Positions 34,378-43,285 of a stretch of 64,000 nucleotides of DNA are shown piece by piece. The DNA comes from Rhodococcus sp. WMMA185 (GTDB lineage: Bacteria > Actinomycetota > Actinomycetes > Mycobacteriales > Mycobacteriaceae): the NCBI RefSeq assembly GCF_001767395.1, contig NZ_CP017014.1, forward strand, positions 2,302,501 to 2,366,500, read 5' to 3'. The notes below the pieces were generated by a model. That model had not been told where the DNA came from. It worked only from the letters and a program-made list of their open reading frames with translations, and did no database searches. The translations under genes were made by a program, and so were the position numbers. How positions within the stretch are numbered: position 1 is the stretch's first letter; each line of letters opens with the position of its first letter.

Positions 34378-35412
34378 TCACGCCCCCACCGGAGCTGCGC
34401 CCCAGCGGATCGCTCCGGCGCCCGCAAAATCCCCCGCATGGGCGAATGCCGACATCATCACGAGTGACCCGTTAGCTATCCGGCCGGCCCTGTTCTCGGT
34501 GTCGAGGGTCACGGGTATCGCGGCGCCGAACAGGTTCCCACATTCGTCGAACGTGTCCGGATGGCGTTCCACCGGGAGTTCGAGGGCCTCGCGCCAATTC
34601 CGGAGGAACAGTCGATTGGGCTGGTTGGTCACCAGGGTGTCGATCGCGGACGGTGCGATGCCGATCTGCTTGCACACCGCCATCGCGACCTCCGGGACGA
34701 GGCGATTCCCCCTGGCAAAGATCTTCGCGATCTTCGATTCAGTGAAGGCGATACGGAATTGGCCCGTGCCCGGCTCCCAGTACTTGCGGGGTGGATCGAC
34801 CACGCCGGTCATGTCCCCGGCAAACTCCGGGTAGGTGCGGCACTCCAGTCCGAGTACCGGTGCGTCCTCCGACTTCGCCAACAGACACGCGCCGGCGCCA
34901 TCACCCGGAATTGCCGATTCCGGCCGTGTGCGCACGTCCGACTGTGTGCAGAACTGACCGGCGCCGTTCTGCACCGACACGATCAACGCGCTCGACGCAT
35001 CGGAAGTCTGCATGATCTGACGGGCCAACTTGATCATGTACACGAACGCAGCGCAGCCGCCGTTGTGCAAGTCGACCACCCAGTCGGGAGTGATCCCCAG
35101 CCGGCGCGCGAGGTCTCCACCGGAGCCCAGGACGGGAACATCGGGCAGTTGAGTGTGGGTGATGAGGATGTCGACGTTCGATACGGTCTCCGAACCTTGC
35201 CGTTCGATCAGCGGAGCGACAGCGCGCTCAGCCATGTCGACGGCCTTCTCATCGGTTGCGACGTGGTGGCGGTATTTCGGCGACCGGAACATGACGTTGT
35301 GCGCCAAGCGGTCGGAGGCAGCATATCGGGCGAAATAGTCTGCGCTCACACGGTTCTCGGGCAGATAGCTCGCGATGTCGATCAGGCTTACCGTGTCCAT
35401 CTCTTCACTCAC
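34378..35412 (-). CDS. KAS III (FabH)-like acyltransferase lacking the usual histidine
   Basis: A 344-residue thiolase-fold protein. Nucleophile C120 lies in DLHNGGCAAF and the active-site Asn in ECGNLFGAA (N293), both as in FabH. The FabH HQAN motif reads NQPN (263-266), so the catalytic His is replaced by Asn. This argues against ordinary decarboxylative fatty-acid initiation and for acyl transfer in a specialised pathway (inference). GTG 35412 overlaps the stop of the SRPBCC gene by 8 bp; ATG 35400 is an alternative. Last gene of a coupled three-gene operon. Confidence 0.85.
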   Translation of the reverse strand: MSEEMDTVSLIDIASYLPENRVSADYFARYAASDRLAHNVMFRSPKYRHHVATDEKAVDMAERAVAPLIERQGSETVSNVDILITHTQLPDVPVLGSGGDLARRLGITPDWVVDLHNGGCAAFVYMIKLARQIMQTSDASSALIVSVQNGAGQFCTQSDVRTRPESAIPGDGAGACLLAKSEDAPVLGLECRTYPEFAGDMTGVVDPPRKYWEPGTGQFRIAFTESKIAKIFARGNRLVPEVAMAVCKQIGIAPSAIDTLVTNQPNRLFLRNWREALELPVERHPDTFDECGNLFGAAIPVTLDTENRAGRIANGSLVMMSAFAHAGDFAGAGAIRWGAAPVGA

Positions 35413-36070
35413 TCATCCAGGTCGGGGTCACCGGCAGGTTGTTGGCCCATCTGTACTCACATATCGCCTTGAGATTGCTCATCTCGAGTTGGTGTCCGGG
35501 TGCGAACGTGTCCCAGAGGTCGCCCACCCACTCGGTGCGCCCCTCCGGCGCCGTCTCGGGATATGGATTCTCGTCATAGAACGGGTGATGACAATTCGTC
35601 CACAGCACGACCGATCCGTCGACGTCGAGCACCGTGCGCGCGTCGAGTACCCGCATCAGATACACCATCCACAGGTGTTTTCCCTGATCCCAGGCACAGT
35701 GGTAGTCGACGGTCCTGGCATCGGCGTGCGCCACCGTTCGCAAGTAAGTGGCACCGCCCAGGCGGTCGGTCGCAAGCCACAGTCCGGGTTCGTCCGTCCG
35801 ATCAAATCCGCGCAGACTGTACGTCCACTCCTCGAGGCTGAGGGTGTGGGAGAGATATAGGAACACCTCGTCCGGTGGGCAGTTGACGTAATCGTTGACA
35901 GTGCAGTACTTCCCGAAAATCTGTTCGTGCGGGTACACCGATCGCATCCCATCGACGATCATCGGCATGATCGCCTCCCGGTCGTGGGTTTCGATACGGA
36001 CGAGTCCGGGCAGGTCGGCGGGGAGGTCGGATAGCGCCGTGCCCGCTTGATTGGAGGTCTGGTTCGTCAT
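35405..36070 (-). CDS. SRPBCC/START-like small-molecule-binding protein
   Basis: A 221-residue soluble protein. The segment VNCPPDEVFLYLSHTLSLEEW looks like the first strand and helices of the Bet v1/SRPBCC fold, followed by alternating strands (GGATYLRTVAHADARTVDYHC, LWMVYLMRVLDARTV). This is the fold of many aromatases, cyclases and lipid-binding proteins. No firm family assignment. Its ATG overlaps the ThDP enzyme stop (ATGA at 36067-36070) and its stop overlaps the KAS III-like gene, so the three products probably work together in a fixed ratio. Confidence 0.7.
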   Translation of the reverse strand: MTNQTSNQAGTALSDLPADLPGLVRIETHDREAIMPMIVDGMRSVYPHEQIFGKYCTVNDYVNCPPDEVFLYLSHTLSLEEWTYSLRGFDRTDEPGLWLATDRLGGATYLRTVAHADARTVDYHCAWDQGKHLWMVYLMRVLDARTVLDVDGSVVLWTNCHHPFYDENPYPETAPEGRTEWVGDLWDTFAPGHQLEMSNLKAICEYRWANNLPVTPTWMSE

Positions 36071-37785
36071 CGGCGTACTCCATGTCGAGACAGGGACGTC
36101 CCGGTCGGGTGCTCGGTGGGCAGGAAAGCCCGGAACGGTGGCAACTCGTCCGCGTCACAAGAGACTTCGATGACCGCAGGACCCGGCGAACCCATCGTGG
36201 CCTGCAACGCGTCCATCAGCGCGGAACTCGACTCGACGGTGTACGAGGGAAGCCCAGGCAGCAGCTTGCCTACACCCGCCGCGATGTGTGCGGGACGGAA
36301 CCGGCTGTAGCTGTATGCGCCCTCGAAGTACACCTGCTCTCGGGTCACGCACATCGCGTGTGCGTTGTTGTTGAATACGACGAACGTCACCGGCACGTCG
36401 TACTCGACGGCGGTGTGGATTTCGAGGCCGTGCGCGAAAAACGCACCGTCTCCGGCGATCGCGATGGTTCGCCGCTCGCGCGAGAAAGCGGAACCGATCG
36501 CCGCACCGAAGGCATAACCCATTCCTCCCATGCCCAGCGCGACGACGAACCGGCCATCGACCGCCACCGGAAGGTGATGCACCACTGCGGCACAGGCGTT
36601 TCCCGCGTCCGCGAACACGTCGACACCAGCGGGCAGTACCGTGGCGATCGCATTCACCGCGTCCCGGTAGTGCAGGCCCGACGTTTCGGCGGCGGGTACA
36701 TCGAGCGGGGTCGGATCGCGCTGTGCGAGAAGCACAGGCGACGCAACAGGTCCGATTTCGTCGACGAGCCGACGCAGCGTCGCACGCAGGTCTCGCGTGT
36801 ACGTGTGCTGCGCCCGCGTGAACGGGGACGCGGAGCCGACGCTGTAGACCAGGGTCTTCTCCATTGCAGCCTCGAGGCCGCCGCCCGCCATCACAGGCAG
36901 CCTGCTGCCGACGATCAGGCAGACGCCGGAATCTTGCAGTGCATCGACGACGTCCTGATTTCCCATCGCTCCAGTGACACCCAGCCGACCCGGCGCAAGC
37001 GGATCGACGGCGTCCTTGGCGTCGGGGGTGACGGCTGTCTGCGCACCGAGTACGCGCGCAAGTTCGCCGAGTTCGGTCCGTGCGTCCGCCCTTGCGACCT
37101 CGTCACCAGCCAGGATGACGATTCGTCCGTATTCGTCGCGAAGCCTGTCGGCCAGGTGTGTCACATCGGGTGCAGTGCGCAGTGGCCACGTTCGGATCTG
37201 TTCGAGACGTTCGGGAAACAGCCCCACATCGCGTTGAACATCTTTGGGCAACAGCAGGACTGCCGGCCCACCACGGTGTGCCGCCGAGAGCGCTTCTGCG
37301 AGTTGGCGCTCCACGTCGAGTGACGACTCGACGCGCGCGCAATACAACGACACCTCGCCGAACAACCGCGACGCGTCGATCGTCCCCGCCTGCCCACTCG
37401 TATCCTGGAATGCGCCTGCTCCTTCCAGCGTCATCGGTGGCTGGCCGACCAACGCGAGAATCGGAATGCGGGAGGCAAACGCCTCACCGAGTCCGGCAAC
37501 GAGGTTGAGCGCTCCCCCACCGGACGTCGCCGAGACCACACCCAGGCGGTTCGACGTCCTGGCATAGCCGTCGGCCATCGTCGTGGCGGAGAATTCATGC
37601 TTGGCGACGACACCCCTCACGGCTCCCGAAAGGTGAATCGCGTCGTACAGGTCCTCGATGTTCGCCCCGCCCACACCGAAGACATGACCGACCCCCTCTC
37701 GAGCCAGTGCCGCGACGATGTAATCCACGACGCGCATGCTCCTACGGCGGTCGGCAGTCCTCGGCTCGTCATACGGGGTGTTCAT
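36067..37785 (-). CDS. ThDP-dependent enzyme (acetolactate synthase/decarboxylase-like)
   Basis: About 572 residues with the three-domain layout of ThDP decarboxylases: an N-terminal PYR domain with the activating glutamate E64 (AKHEFSATTMADGYAR), a central Rossmann-like domain (residues about 190-330) and a C-terminal PP domain with the Mg/ThDP motif GDGAFF...FNNNAHA. It lacks context of branched-chain amino acid genes. With a KAS III-like partner, acyloin or alpha-hydroxyketone formation is a reasonable guess, as in xenocyloin-type clusters, but the substrate is unknown. ATG 37785 has GGGAG at good spacing; TTG 37791 is the only upstream alternative. Confidence 0.88.
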   Translation of the reverse strand: MNTPYDEPRTADRRRSMRVVDYIVAALAREGVGHVFGVGGANIEDLYDAIHLSGAVRGVVAKHEFSATTMADGYARTSNRLGVVSATSGGGALNLVAGLGEAFASRIPILALVGQPPMTLEGAGAFQDTSGQAGTIDASRLFGEVSLYCARVESSLDVERQLAEALSAAHRGGPAVLLLPKDVQRDVGLFPERLEQIRTWPLRTAPDVTHLADRLRDEYGRIVILAGDEVARADARTELGELARVLGAQTAVTPDAKDAVDPLAPGRLGVTGAMGNQDVVDALQDSGVCLIVGSRLPVMAGGGLEAAMEKTLVYSVGSASPFTRAQHTYTRDLRATLRRLVDEIGPVASPVLLAQRDPTPLDVPAAETSGLHYRDAVNAIATVLPAGVDVFADAGNACAAVVHHLPVAVDGRFVVALGMGGMGYAFGAAIGSAFSRERRTIAIAGDGAFFAHGLEIHTAVEYDVPVTFVVFNNNAHAMCVTREQVYFEGAYSYSRFRPAHIAAGVGKLLPGLPSYTVESSSALMDALQATMGSPGPAVIEVSCDADELPPFRAFLPTEHPTGTSLSRHGVRR

Positions 37786-38228
37786 TGGCAAACTCCCATG
37801 TCACGGATCGATACGCGTCCGAACTCGACGTCGTCGATCGTCTTCGGGTCACCCATCTCTTTTTCAGAGCAAATCAGGAGGCCCGCAATCCATAATGCAC
37901 GCGAGAGATGCAGCGAGCCTCGAGCCTCCTCTCACGTACTACGGGTCGGCCGCCAATCTGGTGGATCGGCACTTGCCTGCAGTGGCTGAGCCCCCGCATT
38001 AGCTGAGGACGAGCGCGGCCGGTGACCACGAATCAGGGCGACTGAGAACAACCAAACCTGCGCCGAGCACATATCGCCACACGGTGCAAACGCCCTGCCG
38101 GTTCACCACTGCCACAAGGTGCTTCGAGCTGTAGCCACGAGATTGCTGCGAGCCGCTGGTGGAGCGTCCAAGATTTGCCCCTGGCGCACACAGCCCTCCT
38201 GGACCAAACTGGAATGGAGGCGGTGAAT
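37786..38228. other. Intergenic region, no gene recognised
   Basis: About 440 bp between the divergent ThDP-enzyme operon and the universal stress protein. Several open frames cross it, but none has a ribosome site, a recognisable domain or continuous codon bias. A purine-rich AGGAGG at 37881-37886 is not followed by a credible ORF. It must hold both promoters; no clear inverted repeat was found. Confidence 0.5.
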
Positions 38229-39119
38229 GTGATTATGACCACAGCACAGATCAGGCGCGGGATCGTAGCAGGCATCGACGGATCGGAGGGAGCGCTAGAG
38301 GCCGCGGCATGGGCCGCCTCCGCCGCGCGGTGCTTCGACGAACCTTTACGGCTAGTCCACGTTCTCCCGAAACATCCGAAAACCGACGACGCGATCGACG
38401 AGGTCGACGCTGATTTTCACCCCGGCGTCGAGAAGTTACTCGATGCCGCGGAGCAGGCGGCGCTCGATGGATACCGGAATCTCACCATCGAGCGAAACAT
38501 CGAATCCGGCCCGCCCGCCCGCACGTTGGTGGGATTGTCCAAGTCGGCGCGCATGGTTGTGCTCGGTCCGGCCGCTACCAGTGAGATGAGATCGGTGTAT
38601 GTCGGTTCCGACGTCGTCCGGGTATCGAACAACGCTGAGTGCCCGGTTGCCGTGTGGCGCGGCATCCAGGGCAACCAAGTCCGCGCCGGACGACCCGTCG
38701 TCGTGGGCGTGGACGGTAGCGAACTGAGCCACATGGCCGTTGCTCACGCCTTCGAGTTCGCCGCATTCTTCGGCGCGCCGCTCATCGCAGTGCACACCTG
38801 GTCCGAACACTCGACCCTCGGTGCGTGGTATTCGGAGGAAAGGCGATTCACCGACTGGCAACCGCACGCACAACAGGAAACTGCCCTGCTGGCCGAGAGC
38901 CTGGCCGGATGGAGCGAGAAGTACCCCGACGTCGAAGTGACCCGCTGTGTCGAGCGGGGCAAACCGACGAGAGTGCTCCTCGAACACTCAGTCGACGCAC
39001 AACTGATGGTGGTCGGCAGCCACGGGCGTACCCCGTTCACGGCCTCCATCATCGGTTCTACAAGTCAGAGCCTCATCCACCACGCTCGGTGCCCGGTGCT
39101 CATCTGCCGGAAGGCATGA
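38229..39119 (+). CDS. Tandem universal stress protein
   Basis: About 296 residues with two UspA domains. First: VAGIDGSEGALEAAAWAA with the ATP-loop region MVVLGPAATSEMRSVYVGSDVVRVSNNAECPVAV. Second: VVGVDGSELSHMAV ending in VVGSHGRTPFTASIIGSTSQSLIHHARCPVLI, which holds the G-x2-G-x9-G(S/T) ATP-binding motif. Such tandem Usp proteins are common in mycobacteria and rhodococci, often under dormancy control. GTG 38229 sits 8 nt after GGAGG; ATG 38235 is an alternative. Confidence 0.9.
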   Translation: MIMTTAQIRRGIVAGIDGSEGALEAAAWAASAARCFDEPLRLVHVLPKHPKTDDAIDEVDADFHPGVEKLLDAAEQAALDGYRNLTIERNIESGPPARTLVGLSKSARMVVLGPAATSEMRSVYVGSDVVRVSNNAECPVAVWRGIQGNQVRAGRPVVVGVDGSELSHMAVAHAFEFAAFFGAPLIAVHTWSEHSTLGAWYSEERRFTDWQPHAQQETALLAESLAGWSEKYPDVEVTRCVERGKPTRVLLEHSVDAQLMVVGSHGRTPFTASIIGSTSQSLIHHARCPVLICRKA

Positions 39120-39165
39120 ACACGGATTTGCAACCCGGACCCCGTGGACGTAGGTACGGGAAGAG

Positions 39166-40179
39166 TTACGAGGGGGCGGGGGCCTCGGTCCCCGGGAGGT
39201 CGGGCACGCGCGTCGCCCGCGCGTACACGGTTTGTCCTTCTTCCAACCCCAGTGCCGCGCTGTCACCCCGCGTCACCTGAGCGGAGAACGATTCGCCGGT
39301 CGCCTCGTTACGCAGGTCGACCCTGACCTCGAAGCCCAGATGCACCACGCGCTCGACGGTGGCCCGCGTAACGCCTAGCGATTCGGCAGTTCCGGCCTTC
39401 TGGGCGAGCGCCATGCCCGGGTCCCGCCCGAGGCGGATGTCGTGCGGGCGAACCAGTTGGCCGTTGAGTTTGGCCACCGAGCCGAGGAACGACATCACAA
39501 AATCGTTCGCGGGACGGTCGTAGAGATCCCCCGGTTCGCCGACCTGCTCGATCCTGCCGTTGTTGAGGACCGCGATCCGGTCGGCGACATCGAGCGCCTC
39601 CTCCTGGTCATGCGTGACGAGCACGGTGGTCACATGCACCTCGTCGTGCAGTCGCCGCAACCATGTGCGAAGGTCCGTACGCACCTTCGCGTCGAGGGCA
39701 CCGAACGGCTCGTCGAGCAGCAACACCTGCGGGTCCACGGCGAGTGCGCGCGCGAGCGCCATGCGTTGACGCTGACCGCCGGACAGTTGCGCGGGATAGC
39801 GGTGCTGGAATCCGTCGAGACCGACGATCTCGAGCAGTTCGTTGACCCTCTTGCCGATCTCCGACTTCGGCCGCTTGCGGATTTTCAGGCCGAACGCGAC
39901 GTTGTCACGCACCGTCATGTGCTTGAAGGCCGCATAGTGTTGGAACACGAACCCGATGTCCCGCTTTTGCGGGGAGACGTTCGTGACATCTTTTCCGCCG
40001 ATGACGACCGTGCCGGAGTCCAGCGTTTCGAGCCCGGCAATGGATCGGAGCAGGGTTGATTTACCGGAACCACTCGGCCCCAACAGCGCAGTCAGCGAAC
40101 CCGAGGGAATGTCGATGGTGACGTCGTCGAGAGCAGCGAAGGTGCCGTAATTCTTACGGGCTCCGGTCACGGTGATCAC
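39166..40179 (-). CDS. cysA: Sulfate ABC transporter ATP-binding protein CysA
   Basis: Energises sulfate/thiosulfate import. Walker [11 protein letters not shown]-loop, signature [15 protein letters not shown], Walker [13 protein letters not shown] and the switch His in [13 protein letters not shown] are all present, followed by a C-terminal TOBE-like domain (about 240-330). 337 residues. Its start overlaps the cysW stop by 4 bp. Last gene of subI-cysT-cysW-cysA. Confidence 0.96.
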   Translation of the reverse strand: MITVTGARKNYGTFAALDDVTIDIPSGSLTALLGPSGSGKSTLLRSIAGLETLDSGTVVIGGKDVTNVSPQKRDIGFVFQHYAAFKHMTVRDNVAFGLKIRKRPKSEIGKRVNELLEIVGLDGFQHRYPAQLSGGQRQRMALARALAVDPQVLLLDEPFGALDAKVRTDLRTWLRRLHDEVHVTTVLVTHDQEEALDVADRIAVLNNGRIEQVGEPGDLYDRPANDFVMSFLGSVAKLNGQLVRPHDIRLGRDPGMALAQKAGTAESLGVTRATVERVVHLGFEVRVDLRNEATGESFSAQVTRGDSAALGLEEGQTVYARATRVPDLPGTEAPAPS

Positions 40180-40982
40180 GTGGTACTCCTCTTACGGTCG
40201 AGCAAGGTCATCAGAAGCAGGGTGATCAGCGCAATGCCCATCAGCAACGTTGCCGCGGCATATGCACCGAAGGTGTTGTAGTCGTCGGTGTAGCGAGAAT
40301 GCACCAGCAGCGTCAGAGTCTGTGACACGCCCGGAAGTCCCGAGGACACCATGATCACCGCTCCGAACTCCCCCAACGCTCGCGCGACGGTGAGGATCAC
40401 TCCATAGGTCAGGCCCCACCGGATGGCGGGCAGCGTGATCATCCGAAAGGTCTGCCACCGGTTGGCACCGAGCGTCGCGGCGGCCTGTTCCTGATCCTCT
40501 CCGATCTCGCGCAGGACTGGTTCGACCTCTCGTACCACGAACGGCAGGGTAACGAACAAGGTGGCGATGACCATGCCGGGAAGACTGAAGATCACCTTGA
40601 ACCCCAGCGAATCCAGGCCACCGAACCACCCGTTGACACCCCAGAGCAGGATCAGCGAGACGCCTACCACGATCGGCGAGACGGCAAACGGAAGATCGAC
40701 GACGGCCTGGACCAGCCCGCGACCGGGGAAGCGACCGCGAACCAAGGCCAAGGCCGTCACGACCCCGAAGACCACGTTGACCGGGACCACGATCGCCACG
40801 ATCAGCAGCGACAGATTGAGCGCCGAAATCGCGGCCGGCGTACTGATCGATTCGTAGAACGCGACGATGCCGTTTTCGAAGGTGCGGAACAAGATGACGC
40901 CGATCGGCAACACCAGCAGTCCGAACAGATAGACCAGGGCGATCGTGCGCAGAGCGATCCGGGTGGGCGCCGACAGCTTCAT
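40176..40982 (-). CDS. cysW: Sulfate ABC transporter permease CysW
   Basis: A 268-residue permease with six predicted helices and the EAA loop ([29 protein letters not shown]) that contacts CysA. The [13 protein letters not shown] stretch near the C-terminus is family typical. ATG 40982 overlaps the cysT stop by 4 bp; longer open reading upstream in this frame is antisense-phase noise within cysT. Confidence 0.95.
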   Translation of the reverse strand: MKLSAPTRIALRTIALVYLFGLLVLPIGVILFRTFENGIVAFYESISTPAAISALNLSLLIVAIVVPVNVVFGVVTALALVRGRFPGRGLVQAVVDLPFAVSPIVVGVSLILLWGVNGWFGGLDSLGFKVIFSLPGMVIATLFVTLPFVVREVEPVLREIGEDQEQAAATLGANRWQTFRMITLPAIRWGLTYGVILTVARALGEFGAVIMVSSGLPGVSQTLTLLVHSRYTDDYNTFGAYAAATLLMGIALITLLLMTLLDRKRSTT

Positions 40983-41860
40983 ACGGCCCGCTCCTCGCGA
41001 CGCTGGGCCCGGCTCGACAGGAGCCGGAGGACGAACAACGTCATGAACGCGATGGCCAACAGGACCACCGACACAGCCGCAGCAGACGCGGGCCTGCCGA
41101 TTTCGATCTGCTGCTGAATGTACTGAGACGCGACCTGGGTCTCCCGTGGGATGTTTCCGCCGATCAGAACGACGGATCCGTATTCGCCGATCGCGCGGGC
41201 GAACGCGAGCCCCGCACCGCTGATGATCGCCGGAATCAGTGTCGGCAGAACCACCTTGCGGAAGATCGTGACGTTGTCGGCTCCGAGCGAGGCCGCGGCC
41301 TCTTCCACTTCCCTGTCCACCTCGATCAGCACGGGCTGTACCGAGCGGACGACGAACGGCAACGTCACGAAAGCGAGCGCCACGATCAGCCCGGGCTGCG
41401 TCGCGTTCAGCTGAATCCCGATCGGGCTTTGCGGGCCGTAGAGGGACAGCAGCACGATGCTGGCCACGATCGTGGGCAGCGCGAACGGCAAATCGATCAG
41501 CGCGTTGACGATTCGTTTTCCAGGGAACTCGTCTCGCACCAGGACCCAGGCGATCAGCGTGCCCATAATTGCGTTCACCACGGCCACCACCACCGAAACG
41601 AACACTGTCACACGCAGCGAAGCGAGCGCCGCCGGGCTGGTGATCGCGTCCACAAAGCCGCTGATGCCGTCGCCGAACGACGCGACGGTGAGCGCGGCGA
41701 GAGGCAGGACCACCATGACGCTCAGCCACAGCGTCGCGATGCCGATCCCCAATGGTCCGACCGCTCCGGTGACCCGGGCGACCTTTCTCCGGGCGGGTGG
41801 GACGGGAGGGGCCGACGGCGCGATGTCGCGGTCGCCGGTCATCGTCTGTATCTCGCTCAC
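40979..41860 (-). CDS. cysT: Sulfate ABC transporter permease CysT (CysU)
   Basis: About 293 residues with a soluble N-terminus, then six helices and the EAA loop (EVDREVEEAAASLGADNVTIFRKVVLPTL). Pairs with CysW as the membrane channel. GTG 41860 follows AGGTAAG at good spacing; an in-frame ATG at 41881 overlaps the subI stop and is also possible. Confidence 0.94.
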   Translation of the reverse strand: MSEIQTMTGDRDIAPSAPPVPPARRKVARVTGAVGPLGIGIATLWLSVMVVLPLAALTVASFGDGISGFVDAITSPAALASLRVTVFVSVVVAVVNAIMGTLIAWVLVRDEFPGKRIVNALIDLPFALPTIVASIVLLSLYGPQSPIGIQLNATQPGLIVALAFVTLPFVVRSVQPVLIEVDREVEEAAASLGADNVTIFRKVVLPTLIPAIISGAGLAFARAIGEYGSVVLIGGNIPRETQVASQYIQQQIEIGRPASAAAVSVVLLAIAFMTLFVLRLLSSRAQRREERAV

Positions 41861-41867
41861 TTCGGTC

Positions 41868-42899
41868 TTACCTGGTTGCATTGTCGTAGATCATGGCGAT
41901 CGACCCGGAATCCTCGGCGAACAACTCGGAGTCGACCGCTGACCAACCGCCGAAATCGGCGATAGTCCACAGCTTGGTCGGCTCCGGGAACTTTTCGGCG
42001 AACTCTGACTTCACTGCGGGATCGACCGGGCGGAACCCTGCCTCTGCCCACAGCCTCTGCGCCTCTGGCGTGTACAGGAAGTCTTTGAACGCCACGGCCT
42101 TCTCGAGATTCTTGCTGTTCGCCAGCACCGCGACCGGATTCTCGATCTTGAAGGTGGTCGGAGGAGTCACATACTCGATGGGTTCGCCGTGCTCCTCGAG
42201 GAACAGGGCCTCGTTCTCGTAGCTGATGAGTACATCACCCGTGCCCTGCAGAAACGCCTCGGACGCGGCACGCCCCGAAGCCGGCTGAATCCTCATGTGA
42301 TCGTTCACGAGCGAGGTGATGTACGCAAGGCCCGCGTCCGGATCCTCTCCGCCGTTGCTCTTCGCGGCGTAGGGGGCGAGCAGATCCCACTTCGCGGACC
42401 CGGAACTGAACGGGTTGGGGGCCACGACCTCCACACCGGGGCGCAGCAGGTCGTCCCAGTCACGGATGTTCTTGGGGTTGTCTTCCCGTACGACCAGGGT
42501 GACGACCGAACCGAACGGAACCCCGTTGTATGCATCCTGGTCCCAGCTCTTGTCGACCAGCCCGAAGTCGACGAGTCGAGTGATGTCGGGTTCGACGGAA
42601 AAGTTGACGACGTCGGCTTCGGCACCGTCGGTCACCTTGCGCGATTGGTCACCGGAGGCGCCGTACGACGGCTGGACTTTCACGCCCTCGCCCTCCTCGG
42701 TTGCGTCGAACGCGGGGAATATCTTGTCGAAGCCCGGCTTCGGCACTGCGTACGCGTACAGGTTGATCGTGCCCGCGCTGCCGTCCCCTCCTGCCGCTTC
42801 GCCACCGACGGTATCGCTCGTGCCGCCGGCGCACGCGGCCAGCGTCACTGCTCCGACCGTCATGAGGGCCGCGAAGTAACGACGAGAACAGCGCCGCAT
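41868..42899 (-). CDS. subI: Sulfate-binding lipoprotein SubI
   Basis: Extracytoplasmic sulfate receptor of the CysTWA transporter, 343 residues. Signal peptide with lipobox LAAC (modified Cys about residue 23), then a class II periplasmic-binding fold with NLYAYAVPKPG, PSYGASGDQSRKV and the GTGDVLISYENEA segment. ATG 42899 is 8 nt after AGGAAGG. The same frame is open further upstream, but the added residues would bury the signal peptide. Preceded by a Cys-terminated leader ORF. Confidence 0.95.
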   Translation of the reverse strand: MRRCSRRYFAALMTVGAVTLAACAGGTSDTVGGEAAGGDGSAGTINLYAYAVPKPGFDKIFPAFDATEEGEGVKVQPSYGASGDQSRKVTDGAEADVVNFSVEPDITRLVDFGLVDKSWDQDAYNGVPFGSVVTLVVREDNPKNIRDWDDLLRPGVEVVAPNPFSSGSAKWDLLAPYAAKSNGGEDPDAGLAYITSLVNDHMRIQPASGRAASEAFLQGTGDVLISYENEALFLEEHGEPIEYVTPPTTFKIENPVAVLANSKNLEKAVAFKDFLYTPEAQRLWAEAGFRPVDPAVKSEFAEKFPEPTKLWTIADFGGWSAVDSELFAEDSGSIAMIYDNATR

Positions 42900-43068
42900 G
42901 GGAGATACCTTCCTGAAAATTGGGTGTGTACGAAGAACAGCGAGGAGTTTCCGCAGATGCATCTCGTGCGGCTGGGGGTCCTGGGGCGCACGTGTCCGCT
43001 CGTGGAACGGGCGCGAACACAAGTGTGCGCAGCACCGCTCGGAGCTGCAAGAGACGTGCGAAGGGAGA

Positions 43069-43158
43069 TCAGCAACAGTCGATATCGGCGACTGCAAGCA
43101 TGCCGACCGCGATCAACGCCAATTCGTGGCGGATCTGGTGTACAGCGGCTTCAGACAC
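43069..43158 (-). CDS. Leader peptide ending in Cys-Cys upstream of subI
   Basis: A 29-residue ORF starting at GTG 43158, with the pattern IRHELALIAVGMLAVADIDCC and then the stop. The two final codons are Cys. The start lies exactly 7 nt after a TAAAGT -10, so the mRNA is probably leaderless. Mycobacteria carry polycysteine leaderless ORFs that attenuate sulfur operons, including one at the subI operon (recalled). The 170 nt between this stop and subI contain a possible hairpin (ACAC/GTGT within GCGC arms, around 43010-43030). Function is inferred from position and codons. Confidence 0.65.
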   Translation of the reverse strand: MSEAAVHQIRHELALIAVGMLAVADIDCC

Positions 43159-43165
43159 GCCGAGA

Positions 43166-43171
43166 ACTTTA
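43166..43171 (-). promoter_or_regulatory. Putative -10 element for the subI operon
   Basis: On the minus strand the sequence reads TGATAAAGT, an extended -10 (TGN-TAAAGT). Seven nt separate it from GTG 43158, which would then be the +1 of a leaderless transcript. Confidence 0.55.
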
Positions 43172-43210
43172 TCAGAGGCCGGATCAACCACTCGAATCGA
43201 ACAGAACTAC

Positions 43211-43285
43211 CTAGGTGAGCAGCCAGGCCACGATCACAAGGACGATGAGCGCGAGCAGCGCGAGAGTGACGCGTGAGCGTGGCAT
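43211..43285 (-). CDS. 24-residue single-helix membrane peptide
   Basis: A tiny ORF (MPRSRVTLALLALIVLVIVA then WLLT) that is a basic start followed by one membrane helix. Its ATG overlaps the stop of the 63-residue membrane protein gene (TGATG at 43283-43287), implying coupled translation. No function known; existence rests on overlap and composition. Confidence 0.5.
   Translation of the reverse strand: MPRSRVTLALLALIVLVIVAWLLT

Noticed and set aside
37158-37508. Short plus-strand frames inside the ThDP enzyme gene
   Set aside because: Antisense shadows; the ThDP frame has intact cofactor motifs across the same DNA.
37786-38228. Small regulator gene between the ThDP operon and the stress protein
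   Set aside because: Open frames here lack ribosome sites and any HTH-like pattern.
41600-41640. GCAGCGAAGCGAGCG in cysT as another copy of the 30-bp repeat family
   Set aside because: It is a single copy encoding conserved residues (AALASLRVT) of the permease, with no duplication or insertion.
42900-43097. subI starting at 43097 with a 66-residue extension
   Set aside because: It would place the lipoprotein signal peptide internally; ATG 42899 has AGGAAGG at good spacing.
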